Assembly (NCBI GenBank): GCA_030374765.1
Contig: JARGXX010000077.1
Span: 434,001-498,000, forward strand
Length of the DNA stretch: 64,000 bases
Source of the DNA: Agarophyton chilense
Lineage: Eukaryota > Rhodophyta > Florideophyceae > Gracilariales > Gracilariaceae
Direction: 5' to 3'
In this document: piece by piece, positions 51,000 to 62,215 of the stretch
How positions within the stretch are numbered: position 1 is the stretch's first letter
Layout of the letters: each line of letters opens with the position of its first letter
Made by a program: the position numbers and the translations under genes
Notes under the pieces: model-generated
What the model was told of the DNA's origin: nothing
The model's input: only the letters and a program-made list of their open reading frames with translations
Database searches by the model: none

Positions 51000-53073
51000 G
51001 GACGAGCTATTACGGAATCAATGGTAACTCAGTTCCACTTCAGGAGAAGTGAGGAACATAAAGGAAGAAGCTAAAGATCAGTACACTCGAGGAAGCGAAA
51101 AGAAGCATTTGGTTTACGGAAACTTGAAGTCACGGAGGCAGAAGAAACAGTTTTACGAGGTCACGTCAAGGGTGTTGATGAGATCTAGAAACTATCGAAC
51201 CTAACAAGAAGGTTACCCGCTGGTATGATTTTGCAGCATGGCACGAAGCTCATCAAGATCCTCCTGAAACTAGGCTTTGGGAAAGCCCGCATCCAAGAAG
51301 AATTGCCTCAAGAGAACCAAGAAAGTATCTTCCGCATCATCCGGTTACTCGGAGAACCCATAATAATATGCAGGCTGAGAAATTGAAGCCGCCACGGGCT
51401 GAGGAGCCATTCCAAGCGAATTAACCACCTCAGGTGCACTACTGGGGGGCCCCGGCTCATTCCCGAAATCGAGATCTGCAGCCTCACCCGTAACTCCTTC
51501 ATATTCTTGATCCGCGAATTCGGAAGACGTCGATTCATATACAAAACACGTACGTCTATATAAAGAGAATTTCCTCGGATTTGCACGAATACCGCGAACC
51601 TCATCAGAAATGATTAGCTGGCGAGCCCAGGGGTCGTACCATACAAAGTCTCCAGCATTGGCTTTTCGATCTGACGAGTGGTCTCGTTGTTGCACCTCTG
51701 TGCGTCTCTCTGATTGCTTGAATGGAAGTCCATCCTAGTCGATACTGTCGATCAAGTCCACCAAGGATGACAACTGGTCGTAATTGGCACGAGACCCCAA
51801 TATCAGGGAGAGGTCGAGCTCTCTCGCATATTCTCGTGCAGTTGGCGACATGTTCCACACATGAAAGGTGTCGTATGAATCCCAGAGGATATAGACTGCC
51901 GTCTTGGGGATAAACTCGGAGAAAAATACTGTCCGGTACCCCGAGACCGGGTTGTCGATCAGGGCAGAACCAATATAGGTTATGTACGGAGGGAGCTCCA
52001 CAGAACATCCACGATGACTCTTGATCACCGCCCAATGTTCAGTAGTCACTACATAGCGTCTCTGACGCGTGAATTTCACCTAGTTCGATCGATTTCGATT
52101 CGATCATTTCTTACGGCATCAAGTACCCCAAGCGGGATCTCGTGCATCGTTCCCAACGGGGATAGTCCCAGTAGAAAATGTATCGCTTGTGGAGGAAACG
52201 GAAATCCGCTCGAAGCAATGGCCGACGGAAGCAAAGTGCCGCCTCGCGCGGAGAGCGTTCGCCGCGTCACTCGTCAACATCGACTTCATATAATGCCTCG
52301 ATATACGAGTAACCTTAGCCGTTGGTACGATCCATCCAGATATCCAAGTTCAAATCTCCAGTGAGAACGAGTGTGCTGATAAAGCGGTACAGACGCTTGT
52401 AAATCAGCTTAGTGAGCCGAGTTCAGGCTTCGTACCAACTTTCATTGGTATATCGCGCAACCGGGGTGTCCCGCATGACAAAGAGAATCCACTAATCGTG
52501 ACGATGAATGACGACATGCAGAAAACCATCGCGAAGTTACCCGCAAAAGACGTACTGTCCGATCAATGCGTCATCGCGAAGAACAAATGCGTCGAACCAC
52601 GGAGCATGAGGGAAAAGTTCCGCATCGTCGAGAGAATCTCGTCCCAACAAGTCTGCTGGGTGCCGGTAACTGCGTTGAGCACGACGAGATAGATCTCGAA
52701 TGATACTGACAGAAGATAAGTAAGACGCGTTCTTCATCGCAACAGAGGCAGAAGGTTACAACGGCATAGAATGAAATCCGGAGCACGGAGCCAGACCCGC
52801 TCGGAATGCAGAAAGAACAGCGGACTGCGAGTTGAACTCACTGCTGGCGAAAGCATCCTTTGGTGGCGCATCCCCATTGTTGGAGTCATACGGAGCATTC
52901 CGCTTCATCGCTGAATGATTGGAAACAGAATGCTGTGAATCGTCTAAGGGCATATGGAACTTGAAGTTGGAATGTGTTCGTGGAACTGAGTAAGTTGTGA
53001 AAGTCCGATGCATCTTGCGGAATACATGAATACGACTTGCGTCGCCCAAAATTCGAGCTTAACGGGAGGAATG
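51000..53073 (-). other. Decayed repeat DNA, unclassified minus-strand frames
   Basis: Minus-strand frames at 51345-51695, 51735-52079 and about 52756-53049 encode hydrophilic sequence with no recognised domain; none starts with a well-supported ATG. Possibly gag of an element connected with the LTR at 53074-53724. Confidence 0.35.
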
Positions 53074-53724
53074 TGTAGTATTCTATACATTCGGATAGCC
53101 GATTCATTCTTTTTTTGGTCTAAGTACGGTAATACCCATAGAAGACTGTGATGGCATGGATTAAGTTATGAGCGGCGTTGCGAGGAGGTTGTATGTTACA
53201 CATGCGAGATGGCTGGTAACGGCGCATCCGGATCATTTCTTTTTAGGAAAATGAAGGATTGGCATCGATGCATGTAGTGGAGAGCCACGTAGAAGGCGAT
53301 TCTATTCTACGTAGACTGAAGCCCATTAGAGCCGACTACCCCATACTGCATAGGCGCTGGTTGAGTAACCAAGGTTTATATCTAGATATTTTTCTGCATC
53401 TCGCTTCTGTGCGCAGTACATATGGTACAGAAGTGAGCGCCAACTCCAAAGTAAAGGAGAAAAAAAAGGGTTCATAAATTTCTTATTCCGTGTTCAGAAT
53501 TCTCTAATCGGAAATCCGGACAAGCTACAACAAGTAGTTGGCCGTTTAACAACGACCTTAGTCTATCAACCGCTCTCATTAGCGAGTAGAGCTTTACGGT
53601 CACCCTCTTCAAGCTCGCTAGTGTTGTAGCTCTATTACTCTTTTTCCCTTCGCCGCAAGCACCCTTATCGGCAGTTCGAACGCTGTCGCGGGTATCTGAT
53701 CTATCCGTTAGAGTGCACACTACA
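53074..53724. repeat. LTR of the TGTAGT...ACTACA family (second copy)
   Basis: About 651 bp from TGTAGTATTCTATAC to ACTACA, homologous to the solo LTR at 33508-34223. The flanking five bases differ (GAATG left, ATTTT right), so there is no target duplication. The purine-rich AACGGGAGGAATG just left of it could be a polypurine tract. Orientation and parent element are uncertain. Confidence 0.8.
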
Positions 53725-53774
53725 ATTTTTAACTCACTAACCTGAGAATCCATCAACTTATCGCACTGTTCGAG

Positions 53775-55097
53775 ATGTCTTTGTCTCTAGCAAATAAATG
53801 GAAGGCGAAATGTGTCATGAGAAGAACAGTTACCCCAGACGTGTACGCAATGATCAGACAGAAACGATTTGAACCAGAGACAGAAAAGATGGTTGGGCAG
53901 AAGCCTTGCCGTGATCTATATAATGTGAACGAAGCGCTGTTGTATCGTGATGCTGCACAGTAGACATCTGCATTTGATGAAGAACTTGGGTCGTTGCATG
54001 ATCATCGGAAATTGGATCTAGTACCTCCATCTTCAGATATGAGACCAATTGAGAGTCCTTTTGTCTTTCTGTGAAAAAAATTCTAATGGTATTCATGTGC
54101 GCTACAAAACACTCCTTGTCGTCCGAAGATTTATGAAAAGTTTTGTTGATCGGACATGTGGGCCCGTGGTGGACGTCAATATGGTGAGAGTGGTTATTGG
54201 TATAGCAGTTCAGAGGTGGTACTGTATTGAGCACATGGACATTAATACTGCCCTCCTGCATAGAGCTATTGACGAGACTGTGTACATTTTGTTGCCTAAC
54301 GGTTTGAACATTTGTATACCCGATGAAGTTCTAAAACTTCATAAGAGCTGTTATGGGATATGACTATTCGAAGTGTAGATATGATTCATTTAAAGAAATA
54401 AATGCCAGAAACTCATGGGATGTTTGCTATTCATGTCAACGCGCACACGTCCGGACATTTATTAAGCAGCAACTATTCTTTTCTGGGCATCTATTTATCC
54501 TTTAATGAGTTATTTCCAGGCTGGGAAGCGTATCTTACGATACCTGAGAGAAAGTGAGTGGCAAACTCTACGCTTTGATGGAACATTTGATAGGTTTGAA
54601 GTGTTTGCAGATTCGGATTGGGCAGTGATATTGCATCACGTAGGTCAACCAACGGCATTATTGTGAAGCTTTGAGAGACTACTATAGCCTGAAAATCAAG
54701 AAAGCAGTCCGCACATGCTTTATCCACCTCCGAAGCCGAGTTCATCGCGGCAAATGTAGCCTGCACAACAGTTGTCTGAATGCGAGATTTGCTGAAGGAA
54801 CTGTGGTTTCTCCAGAAGCAACCAACAATGCTTTATCAGGACAATCAGGGCTCAAATTCACAGAGCCCAAATGCTATAAGAGAAGCACAGCATGTGGAAA
54901 TGCGCGGAAAATATGTAATGGAACTTATTCAGAAACATCAGATTGTGGTTCAGCACGTTCCCATAGATATTATGGTTGTTGGTCTTTTGATAAAGTCTTT
55001 GGAAAAACAGTTGTTCTTGAAACATCTTAATTCGTTGGGTGTTTACATCGCAGTGGATCCAAAAAAAACAAGAGGAAGAGTTGAAGATGTGTCATAA
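53775..55097 (+). pseudogene. Ty1/copia RT and RNase H relic
   Basis: The RT start is recognisable (AFDEELGSLHDHRKLDLVPP), then CIEHMDINTALLHRAIDETVYILLPNG and KLHKSCYG, matching copia (DVKxAFLxxxLxExIYMxxPxG ... KLxKSLYG). RNase H follows near 54700-55060: AEFIAAN-like sequence on another frame, MLYQDNQGSNSQSPNA, KYVMELIQKHQI and VGLLIKSLEKQLFLKHL. Many stops and frameshifts. It starts just 50 bp right of the LTR at 53074-53724, without gag or integrase between. Confidence 0.75.
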
Positions 55098-55826
55098 CAC
55101 AAGTATGAGAAGGGTATATTGCATGTAATATTAAAGCCTATCGTATAATGTATTGAGGCATAGATGAATTGCGCGAAGGGATGTGATAGAAGCACATCAC
55201 AGTCCCATACGTGGATAGATCTACAAAGATTCGACAGGATATGGAGATACATTTTTGCAAAGACAGTCTCGTAATTATATTAGAAACTAATCTGTCTATA
55301 AAATTGAGTTGAAAGAAAAAGGCGATCCATCGTGATCTACAGTGTCATGGCTGCCCTCCTCTGTGAAATCTTTATCGTTTTCCATATAAATAAACTGAAT
55401 GGAGGAGAGGCCTACTGAGTCTAGTCAGCTGTCCTACAAACTTTGAATGCTATCTAAATGGAGAGCCATATCAAATTTGAAGCCCTCGAGAAATGATTCG
55501 AAGAATCGAGACGCAAGTTTTGAGTAATATCTAAAAAGAAATCTCAAAAAACACAAAAAGCGCACCTAAAAGCTGCAAGATTATTCCAAGGACAATTATG
55601 TTGTGGTAGCTGGAGAAGAACTTTTCAAGGCGGGAAGCTTGCGCTATGCTAGACTTCACTGCGAGGCATCTTTCGTGCGTTAAAAAAAACTAAAAACTAG
55701 CTATGAAGATTATAGAAAGAGCTTCACGCTGTAAAACTAAACTTCTTTCAACACCGAAGTTATCTAAGTAAAAAGATTTTTATAAGCCACCTAATCCAAG
55801 AAAAAACGGATATGGTCGTTAAAGAT
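55098..55826. other. Spacer left of the copia element
   Basis: About 730 bp, AT-rich, with only one short minus-strand frame (55043-55252). No recognised feature. Confidence 0.4.
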
Positions 55827-56051
55827 TGAGCGGGACGACCACCGCAGCGATGATTCTAAGACAACTCAGTTGCAAGTGAGATGCGATGCTCAGTCAGATA
55901 ACCTGCTGAGTCACCTGCTTGTGTTTATGTAGAAAACACTAAATGATCATGTAAATGAACTAACTGCCAATGAAAGTCTGAGCGGACGTCATAGCACGCG
56001 AGGGCTTGCGTGTGCACTAAATGGCATCATGTCACTTACTATCGACATTCA
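55827..56051 (-). repeat. 3' LTR of the minus-strand copia element
   Basis: A 225-bp repeat, TGAGCGGGACG to CGACATTCA on the plus strand, homologous to 60325-60548. Shared blocks include GTGAGATGCGATGCTCAGTC and GCACGCGAGGGCTTGC. Confidence 0.9.
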
Positions 56052-56069
56052 TATCAATCTCCATTTCTG

Positions 56070-56462
56070 CTAGCCGAAGTGCTTCTCGGAGCTCTTCGTC
56101 TCAGCTGCGGTCGTGTAGTCAATGCGCAGTCGGCCAGAATACAGAGTGAGCTGCAGCGATTCGGTGAGGCAGCTGTCCTTCTTGGTGAGCGGGTCAGCAA
56201 GGTTCACAGAACCAGGGATCAATGATACGGACCCCACACTGCCAGTATCGAATTCAAAGCGTATGCTGCTTACGTCGCCTCTCATGGAATTGTCCACAGA
56301 ATTCTTATGCGTCGACATTGAGGTGAATAAGTCCTTCGAATCGACTAAAATGCTGAGCTTGATGTCAATATTGAGCAGCTCATTGTAGGAACTTTGCACT
56401 TTCTTTCCTTCATCATTCCTTTCACCTTCGGCGAATATTTCAGCCGCGGGTACACTTTTCAA
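56070..56462 (-). pseudogene. Copia RNase H
   Basis: ILVDSKDLFTSMSTHKNSVD then RGDVSSIRFEFDTG and IPGSVNLADPLTKKDS match the C-terminal RNase H of copia elements (DSKSLxDxL ... RLRIDIAxIRE ... WIPGxxNLADxLTK). The frame is open for 130 codons next to the 3' LTR. Confidence 0.82.
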
Positions 56463-56844
56463 AGGTCCCTTTGACCTTGTGAGAGATCCCTAAAGTAACG
56501 TGGTAGATGGCGTGTTTCTTCTAGCCACCACCAAGCAACCCAGTTACGAATCGGAGTGGACCAACATCTTCAATGCAAGAGGCACCGGAAAAGACCAGCA
56601 CGCTCAATTCGTAATCACTTTTGTCAGCAGAGCATGAGTAGGTGATCGAAGTACCCAACTTCTTCAGCTTACGAACAGTAGGCAGCTGCTAAACGATATG
56701 CGATACGCAGAGATCAAGAGCTTTCTGCTGGAGGTGACTACTGTAAAATCGACACAGTGAGGAGGCAGCTGTACCAATCCATCTTAGAGAGCTGTTGATC
56801 GATGCAAAGGCAGCTTTCTCGATCTTGTTCATGCATTGATCGGA

Positions 56845-57336
56845 TTACCTGTGGAGGGCGCGGGTGATTCGGTATTCTACTATCCTATTAAAATTATCTT
56901 CGGTATTGGTTTCAATGGTGAAGTCTTCATGCTGTATGGTGTTTATGCTAAAAAACCTCAGCTTCCCTGTAACATTTTGAACCACGATAAACTTGAATTG
57001 ATCGTTGAATTCGGTGAAAATGCGATTCGCGCAATCACCAGCACCGGCAATTATGAGGTCGTTTACAATCTTGGCTACAATTTGCACAAGTGTGCCGTCT
57101 GCCTTTTGATAAAACCGTTTCGTGATATGGACACACTGCATTTCGCGTTGGCGTTCACCAGACCGGAGACAGCCTCGATGAGGAGCCAAAACGTGCGTAG
57201 ACTTCATCGTACTCTCTTTTGACGGGCGAACATAAATGTTGCGCTGCGCTTTGCCAGATTGGAGGAAGGCTGTAGTGAAGTCTGCCTTGTCGAACGTCCA
57301 CCCTAGCAGGGCGGCGATACTCTCTAAGATGAGCAA
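56845..57336 (-). pseudogene. Copia reverse transcriptase, YVDD changed to IVND
   Basis: FDKADFTTAFLQSGKAQRNIYVRPSKE is the copia RT motif (DIKTAFLQGxxLxRxVYVxPP), including the first catalytic Asp. VAKIVNDLIIAG stands where YVDDxxxxG is expected: Tyr is Ile and the first Asp is Asn, so catalysis should be lost. Upstream sequence continues in another frame to 57361. Confidence 0.82.
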
Positions 57337-57509
57337 GCCACTGGGCTGACAGGTTGTTCAATGTTTTCTAAGCATTCTCTTCGGATCTTCTTCATTCTCA
57401 TGGAGGTCTATCCTGGCTTTTAGCTTCAAAAAGCCGCCATCATCATGATTCACCTTACACAGGGCATGGATAGATATGATGGTGACGTTAGGTGGTACAT
57501 GGCGACGAT

Positions 57510-57977
57510 TTACAGACCGGGCGGTTTTGAGGACTCTGTATTCTTCTTTGGAATATGCGTTGTATTCCGGATACTGCTCGAAACGTTGAGCCTAGTGCTA
57601 GAGGAAGGGTTTGTAGCCAATGAATTCAAGCATTTGCCTGAGCACTGACGATTCTTGACTGACCACTGATCGTGGCCAATAGTTGTCACTGAGCTGGCGG
57701 GGATGGCGAGATTCCAAACTTCCTTAGACATGTCGAGCATTTCAGTGTATCTTTCTTCATAGTGGAAATTGACGAGCCCATCGTCCGCGGAAGAATGCAC
57801 AGTGCCGGGATAGTAGGTGTCGTCTAACGGCCCGAAGCCTTCTACTGAGTCACCTATGTTTGCAGTGACATTGTCTTCAACTGCATTTGTGCCAAAATCG
57901 GTGTCAGCAGCAGCAGTGTCAGGAGCTGGTGTGTCGGGGTTGTCAGTGGACACATGTGGCAGTTCGATGTCAGTCAT
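57510..57977 (-). pseudogene. Copia integrase-RT linker
   Basis: An Asp/Thr/Pro-rich frame with a DGLVNFHYEERYTE stretch, lying between integrase and RT. Such acidic linkers are usual in copia polyproteins. No catalytic motif. Confidence 0.5.
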
Positions 57978-58366
57978 GTCATCTAGTACGTCAATTCCCG
58001 TCTTGCACGAGCTTGGCGAAGCTCGTGTCGGGGAGCATGCGCGTATCCTCGAACGTGGCTTTCATCTCCTTGGCTGCATTGCCAGGCACTGTGGAAATGC
58101 AGCTGTCAGTGTTGACTGACGTTACAATCTTGGGGAGCGACCAACGTCCGCGCTTCCCCACTTCCCTTTTGAAAGATACTTCGAATAGGTCACTGGGGGT
58201 AAAAGGTATGTCTTTGATGGTTTTGGACCTCAGTATGTGTTATAGCTTTCGAAGAGCGATAAACAAATCGCGGGCATCTACCACTTCAGCTGGGAACAAG
58301 TTGACACGTGGCATGCTATCGATGGGCTTAGTAAACCCCTTTCCCATCTCGAATGCTGACATCTTG

Positions 58367-59052
58367 TCATTGCCATAAGTCATTCCTTATCGTGACAGCC
58401 GTGTAAGCGGATCGCTCAGCATTGAAGTCGTCACTTTCTGACGACTTGAGAACACACTGCGAATGATGTTGTTGAGACACCCAACTGGCCTTACACCCAG
58501 TTACTGCCTCCTGCATAGACGTGGACTTGACCACGTGGGCGGTTGAGTATCGATACGCTAGGTCCATCGAATGTAACACGCATATCTGATCCAAAAATAA
58601 GTGGTCAATGCATACTACTTCGTTGAAGGCCTGGTTCAACGAGATAATCGACACTTTCCGAGTGGGAGGTGGGACGGCAGTACACCGACAGGCTGTGCAG
58701 TCATTCACCATTTCTGTCAAATAATTAGCGAAGGTGCGGTTCCAAAGCTTGTTGCGTTGGAACAACAACTTGACGTCGGAAAACAAGCGTGGCCGTAGAC
58801 ATGCGTGTGCTCCTTGTCGACTATGGCCTTCACATCGGTCCAAGTCAATTTCTCGAGCGTAACGGCGGAGGGACAGTAGAGAGTCGTTGCAAAGTAGTGA
58901 TTGGATATGGTGAAACAGTCTAGTGAGATGTACAAGAGAAAATCGTCATCAAAGATTGCCAGGGGATCGTTTGCGCTATTATCATCAAAGCACAGGGCGT
59001 TCACTCCCAGATGAAAAATGTTCGCCTTTCGCGTGAAATTTCTCCCATTCAC
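58367..59052 (-). pseudogene. Copia integrase fragments
   Basis: Two overlapping frames. The upstream one ends in a Tyr/His/Cys-containing zinc-binding region (HACFPTSSCC). The second has CTACRCTAVPPPTRKVS and FNEVVCIDHLFLDQ, with the first catalytic Asp, then HSMDLAYRYSTAHVV. The remaining Asp and Glu motifs are not intact. Frameshift near 58.8 kb. Confidence 0.7.
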
Positions 59053-59067
59053 CCACTGTGAAGAACC

Positions 59068-59310
59068 TTAGAGCACTAAGTGGGTGATATTGATGTCATT
59101 GCCAAGGTCGGACTTGGCCTTCAGGACCATCAAGCCAAGTATGCTGTGTAGGGGGATTGCATAAGCACCAAAACCGTACTGCCACCGGGTGTGGCCGTTC
59201 AATTCAACAAAAATCGGATCGAGCACTTCGTGGTGAGTAAAACCAAGTTCGCTAGACAGCCGGTGCATCTGGACTTGTCTGATGGCGCTGTAAGGTGCAC
59301 CATCATCCAA
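59068..59310 (-). pseudogene. Copia protease fragment
   Basis: MDDGAPYSAIRQ fits the D(S/T)GA active-site loop of copia proteases (LLDDGAPYSGIG-type), and LDPIFVELNGHTRWQYG follows. Open for 80 codons in the expected place between gag and integrase. Confidence 0.68.
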
Positions 59311-59486
59311 CAGTGGGCCAAAACTGGCGGACGCGTAGCTTGCGAAGACAATGGCTGTTGAAATGCCAAGGTGGCAGAGTTCAAAGATACAGCTTTCTTA
59401 GAGGCATAATTTTGCCGTCCATATTTGTTTCGCGGGGGCACATTTACAGACGGAGCAGGAAACTCGATTCAGCGCACATGCGAGGG

Positions 59487-60314
59487 TTAGGAACCATCCG
59501 GGTTGTGGTTCCTTTTACAGGAGCCGAGTTTTCCACAACTGCCGCAAGCGTAGCCCATGGAAGGCGATACACCCTTGTTACGACGGTTCGTGCGATTCTG
59601 GCTACGTGGAGGGAGCTGTTCCGCATTAGCAGTCATCGGAAGCGGCTTCAGAGAGCCTGTTGAGTGTGCACGAGTGATATTATAACATTGGCGAAGGATA
59701 GACGCGGTTTTCTCACAATGTACTGTGTTGCGATAATCAGTCGTCGTCGCTGCAGCAGTCAAAGTTCTGTTCGTGGACGCCACTGCAAGCACCGAAACAT
59801 GCCGTTCACTGTCGACACCGGACTTCACCAACAGCATGGAATCTGTCAGCGACTTGGGCTACTAAGCGGATCCAGGTTGGGTGTTAAATTTGGACGCCTG
59901 CGCATCGAATCTGAGTTCACTTGCGGAACGTTTTATTTCTGTAGCGCTTCATGTTTAGAAGCCTGATGAAATTCTTATAAACTTTGCTGACAACTGAGAG
60001 CAAATCACTCATGTAGAAGGGTTTGACGATCATCTTGGCTCTTTTGTCCTTGGCGACCTCTTCGTCACTGATCGTAGATTATAGATCTCGACCCCTTCTC
60101 AACAACTAGTTCTTCAGTATTGTACCACGAAGCGATAATGCGCTCTTGTTCGAATTTAAGTCCGGCAATTATTATGGAATGAATTCCACAATGCCAACGA
60201 CTTTGCGTAGTTCTTTTGGTTGCCGTTGCAGTCAGTCAACGGGACGTTTTTCATGTTGCATGAAAAACGTTGACGGCTGGGCGTGCCGGAGGATGAGGCT
60301 GGTGCTGGGTCCAT
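59487..60314 (-). pseudogene. Copia gag with zinc-knuckle-like end
   Basis: The ATG at 60312-60314 (MDPAPASSSGTPSRQRF) lies only 10 bp from the 5' LTR and continues into VPLTDCNGNQKNYAKSLALWN, like the copia gag start (PLTGxNYxxW). Several stops follow. A later frame (59487-59837) ends in CGSCGKLGSCKRNHNPDG, a CCHC-like zinc knuckle. Confidence 0.7.
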
Positions 60315-60324
60315 TTCTAACGAT

Positions 60325-60548
60325 TGAGCGGATAACAGCCGTAGCAATGATTCTAAGACTAATCAGGTGCCAGTGAGATGCGATGCTCAGTCGGATAACT
60401 TGCTGAGTCATCTGCCTGTGGTTATGTGGACCATAGTAAATGCTCATGTAAATGTACTAACTGCAAATGCAAGTCTGAGCGAACATCAGAGCACGCGAGG
60501 GCTTGCCTGTGCACTACATGGCATCATGTCACTAACTGTCAACATTCA
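60325..60548 (-). repeat. 5' LTR of the minus-strand copia element
   Basis: A 224-bp repeat, TGAGCGGATAAC to CAACATTCA on the plus strand, partner of 55827-56051. As transcription is leftward, this is the 5' copy. Confidence 0.9.
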
Positions 60549-62215
60549 TAGCCGTACAGCGCTTGATGAGGTTTTAAGAAACAGATGACGGTATGAGCGT
60601 TCTCGTTGGATAAGAAGGGTTGCCAATTACGGAAGATAGTCTGGAGCCTCTAGAAAAGATACACAAGAATGTCTCGGAGGTGCTATTGCGTCTAATAGCC
60701 CGCAAAAACACCCTTCTTTCCAGCGCAGACCGTTTTTGAGAAAGAAAGTTTAACCGATTTTGGGTTTTCTGTCGGTTCAGATTGCCCAAGCATTTGCGTA
60801 CCTATTCAATAATTCAATAATCGCCCCGTTGGAAGTTTCTACGACAGTGTGCAGTAGCCGGCTCTTTCAAGCACGGCGGGAACTTTGAAAAGGGCACCCT
60901 GAATAAAGATTCGAGGTACCAAAAGATACCGGTGAAGCCAACTGAAGAAGAAGAAGTTTATTAAATTGTACCATGGACTCGTTTTTTGTGTGCTGGGAGA
61001 CCCGAGGAGTTCGGCCTCTTGAAGCGACTCGACATCGCAGAAAATGCGGTCAAGGACCCTGAGGTGATAGGAGGGAAAGCTGATTGGCTTCGTAGCATTT
61101 GGCTGATATCGGGTTCTTTGCGGGAAGGCTTGAAAGTTGTGAGTGCAAAATGTTTTCCTCTGTAGTTTAGTTGGCAACTTTAGCATAATGAAATAGAAAA
61201 AGTTTTTTCTTCTCTTTGCGAGAATGACAAGCCTTACCGTCGGCATAGACATGTCTCTGCGGCACTGAGCTTTGTTTTACTAAAATAAAAATTGGATTGC
61301 TACACACTTGCACAGAGGTAGTTTTGAAATTATTTGTATGAATATTACAGCCATGTTGTGAAAAGTAGTGGTGTTAGTCTGTGTGTTTTTTGTACTAATG
61401 CAAGTAAGATAGGCGCACACTGTTTAGGAAAATGAAATAAGGCGTAAGGAGGGAACATGACTTTTGAAGTGTGCGACACAGGCGATTAATAATGACGTCA
61501 TTGCCCTAAAAGAGCGACGCACTTGCAGACTTGTGTATGTGTGGGTTGAAAGAAAGACTGAGACAGGTGAGAAAGCGGGGCGGATGGAGACAGAAAGCGG
61601 AGTGGGGTGTGCATGACGCGGCGCAATGCACAGCAGCAAAGCAAAGCGCAGCGCAGCGCAGCAGCTCATCAGTACAGCGGCGGCAAGTTTAAAGTTTGAA
61701 GTTATCGACAAGCGCAACAAAAGAGTGCACAGCGCGCGACGAAACACGCGCGCGGCACGCGCCAGTGCAAGCTAAACGTGCGGCGCACAGTAAACCAAAT
61801 CCATGAGGCCGCTAGCGGATGCAATGGCGGCGTTGTGCGCGCCAGACGCGCCTTGCTTACAGACGCGCGCTACGGCTGCCAAAGAGCGATGCAGAGTGCA
61901 ACTGCGAATCGGAGGTGTGGCACGCGTGGCACGCGTGCCGAGTGCGTGGTGTTTGCTCGCCACGCTTCTCCTCACGTGCGCGCGCGCTCACCACGCGCCC
62001 GCCACGCGCATCGCCAGCGCTGTTGATTCACCCGCCGCGTGTCGAGACTTTTTGTGTGCGCGCAGCGCGCCCTCACATGCTTTGCGTGCCTTCTCACTCG
62101 GTGATGACAAGCTCGCGGCGTTGACGTTGCCGCTGTCTCGTGTTTATTTCGGCTATTCTGTCCGGAAATGTGTCATCTTCACCCCGCGCGCGCCCCCCAC
62201 CCACCTAACCCCGTA
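60549..62215. other. Border from transposon island to gene island
   Basis: About 1.7 kb. A 137-codon ATG frame (60839-61252, minus) has no recognised domain. From about 61.6 kb the GC content rises to that of the host genes and many overlapping short frames appear, none convincing. Probably the 3' region of the zinc-finger gene and unknown flanking DNA. Confidence 0.4.

Larger units (their letters stand above)
55827..60548 (-). mobile_element. Ty1/copia retrotransposon with both LTRs, degenerate
   Basis: Two direct repeats, 55827-56051 and 60325-60548, both start TGAGCGG and end CATTCA (TG...CA) and enclose a minus-strand pol in the order gag, protease, integrase, RT, RNase H, which is the copia order. 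The LTRs differ at roughly one base in six or seven by eye, so the insertion is old. The outer five bases (AAGAT, TAGCC) do not match. All coding parts contain stops or frameshifts. Confidence 0.9.
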
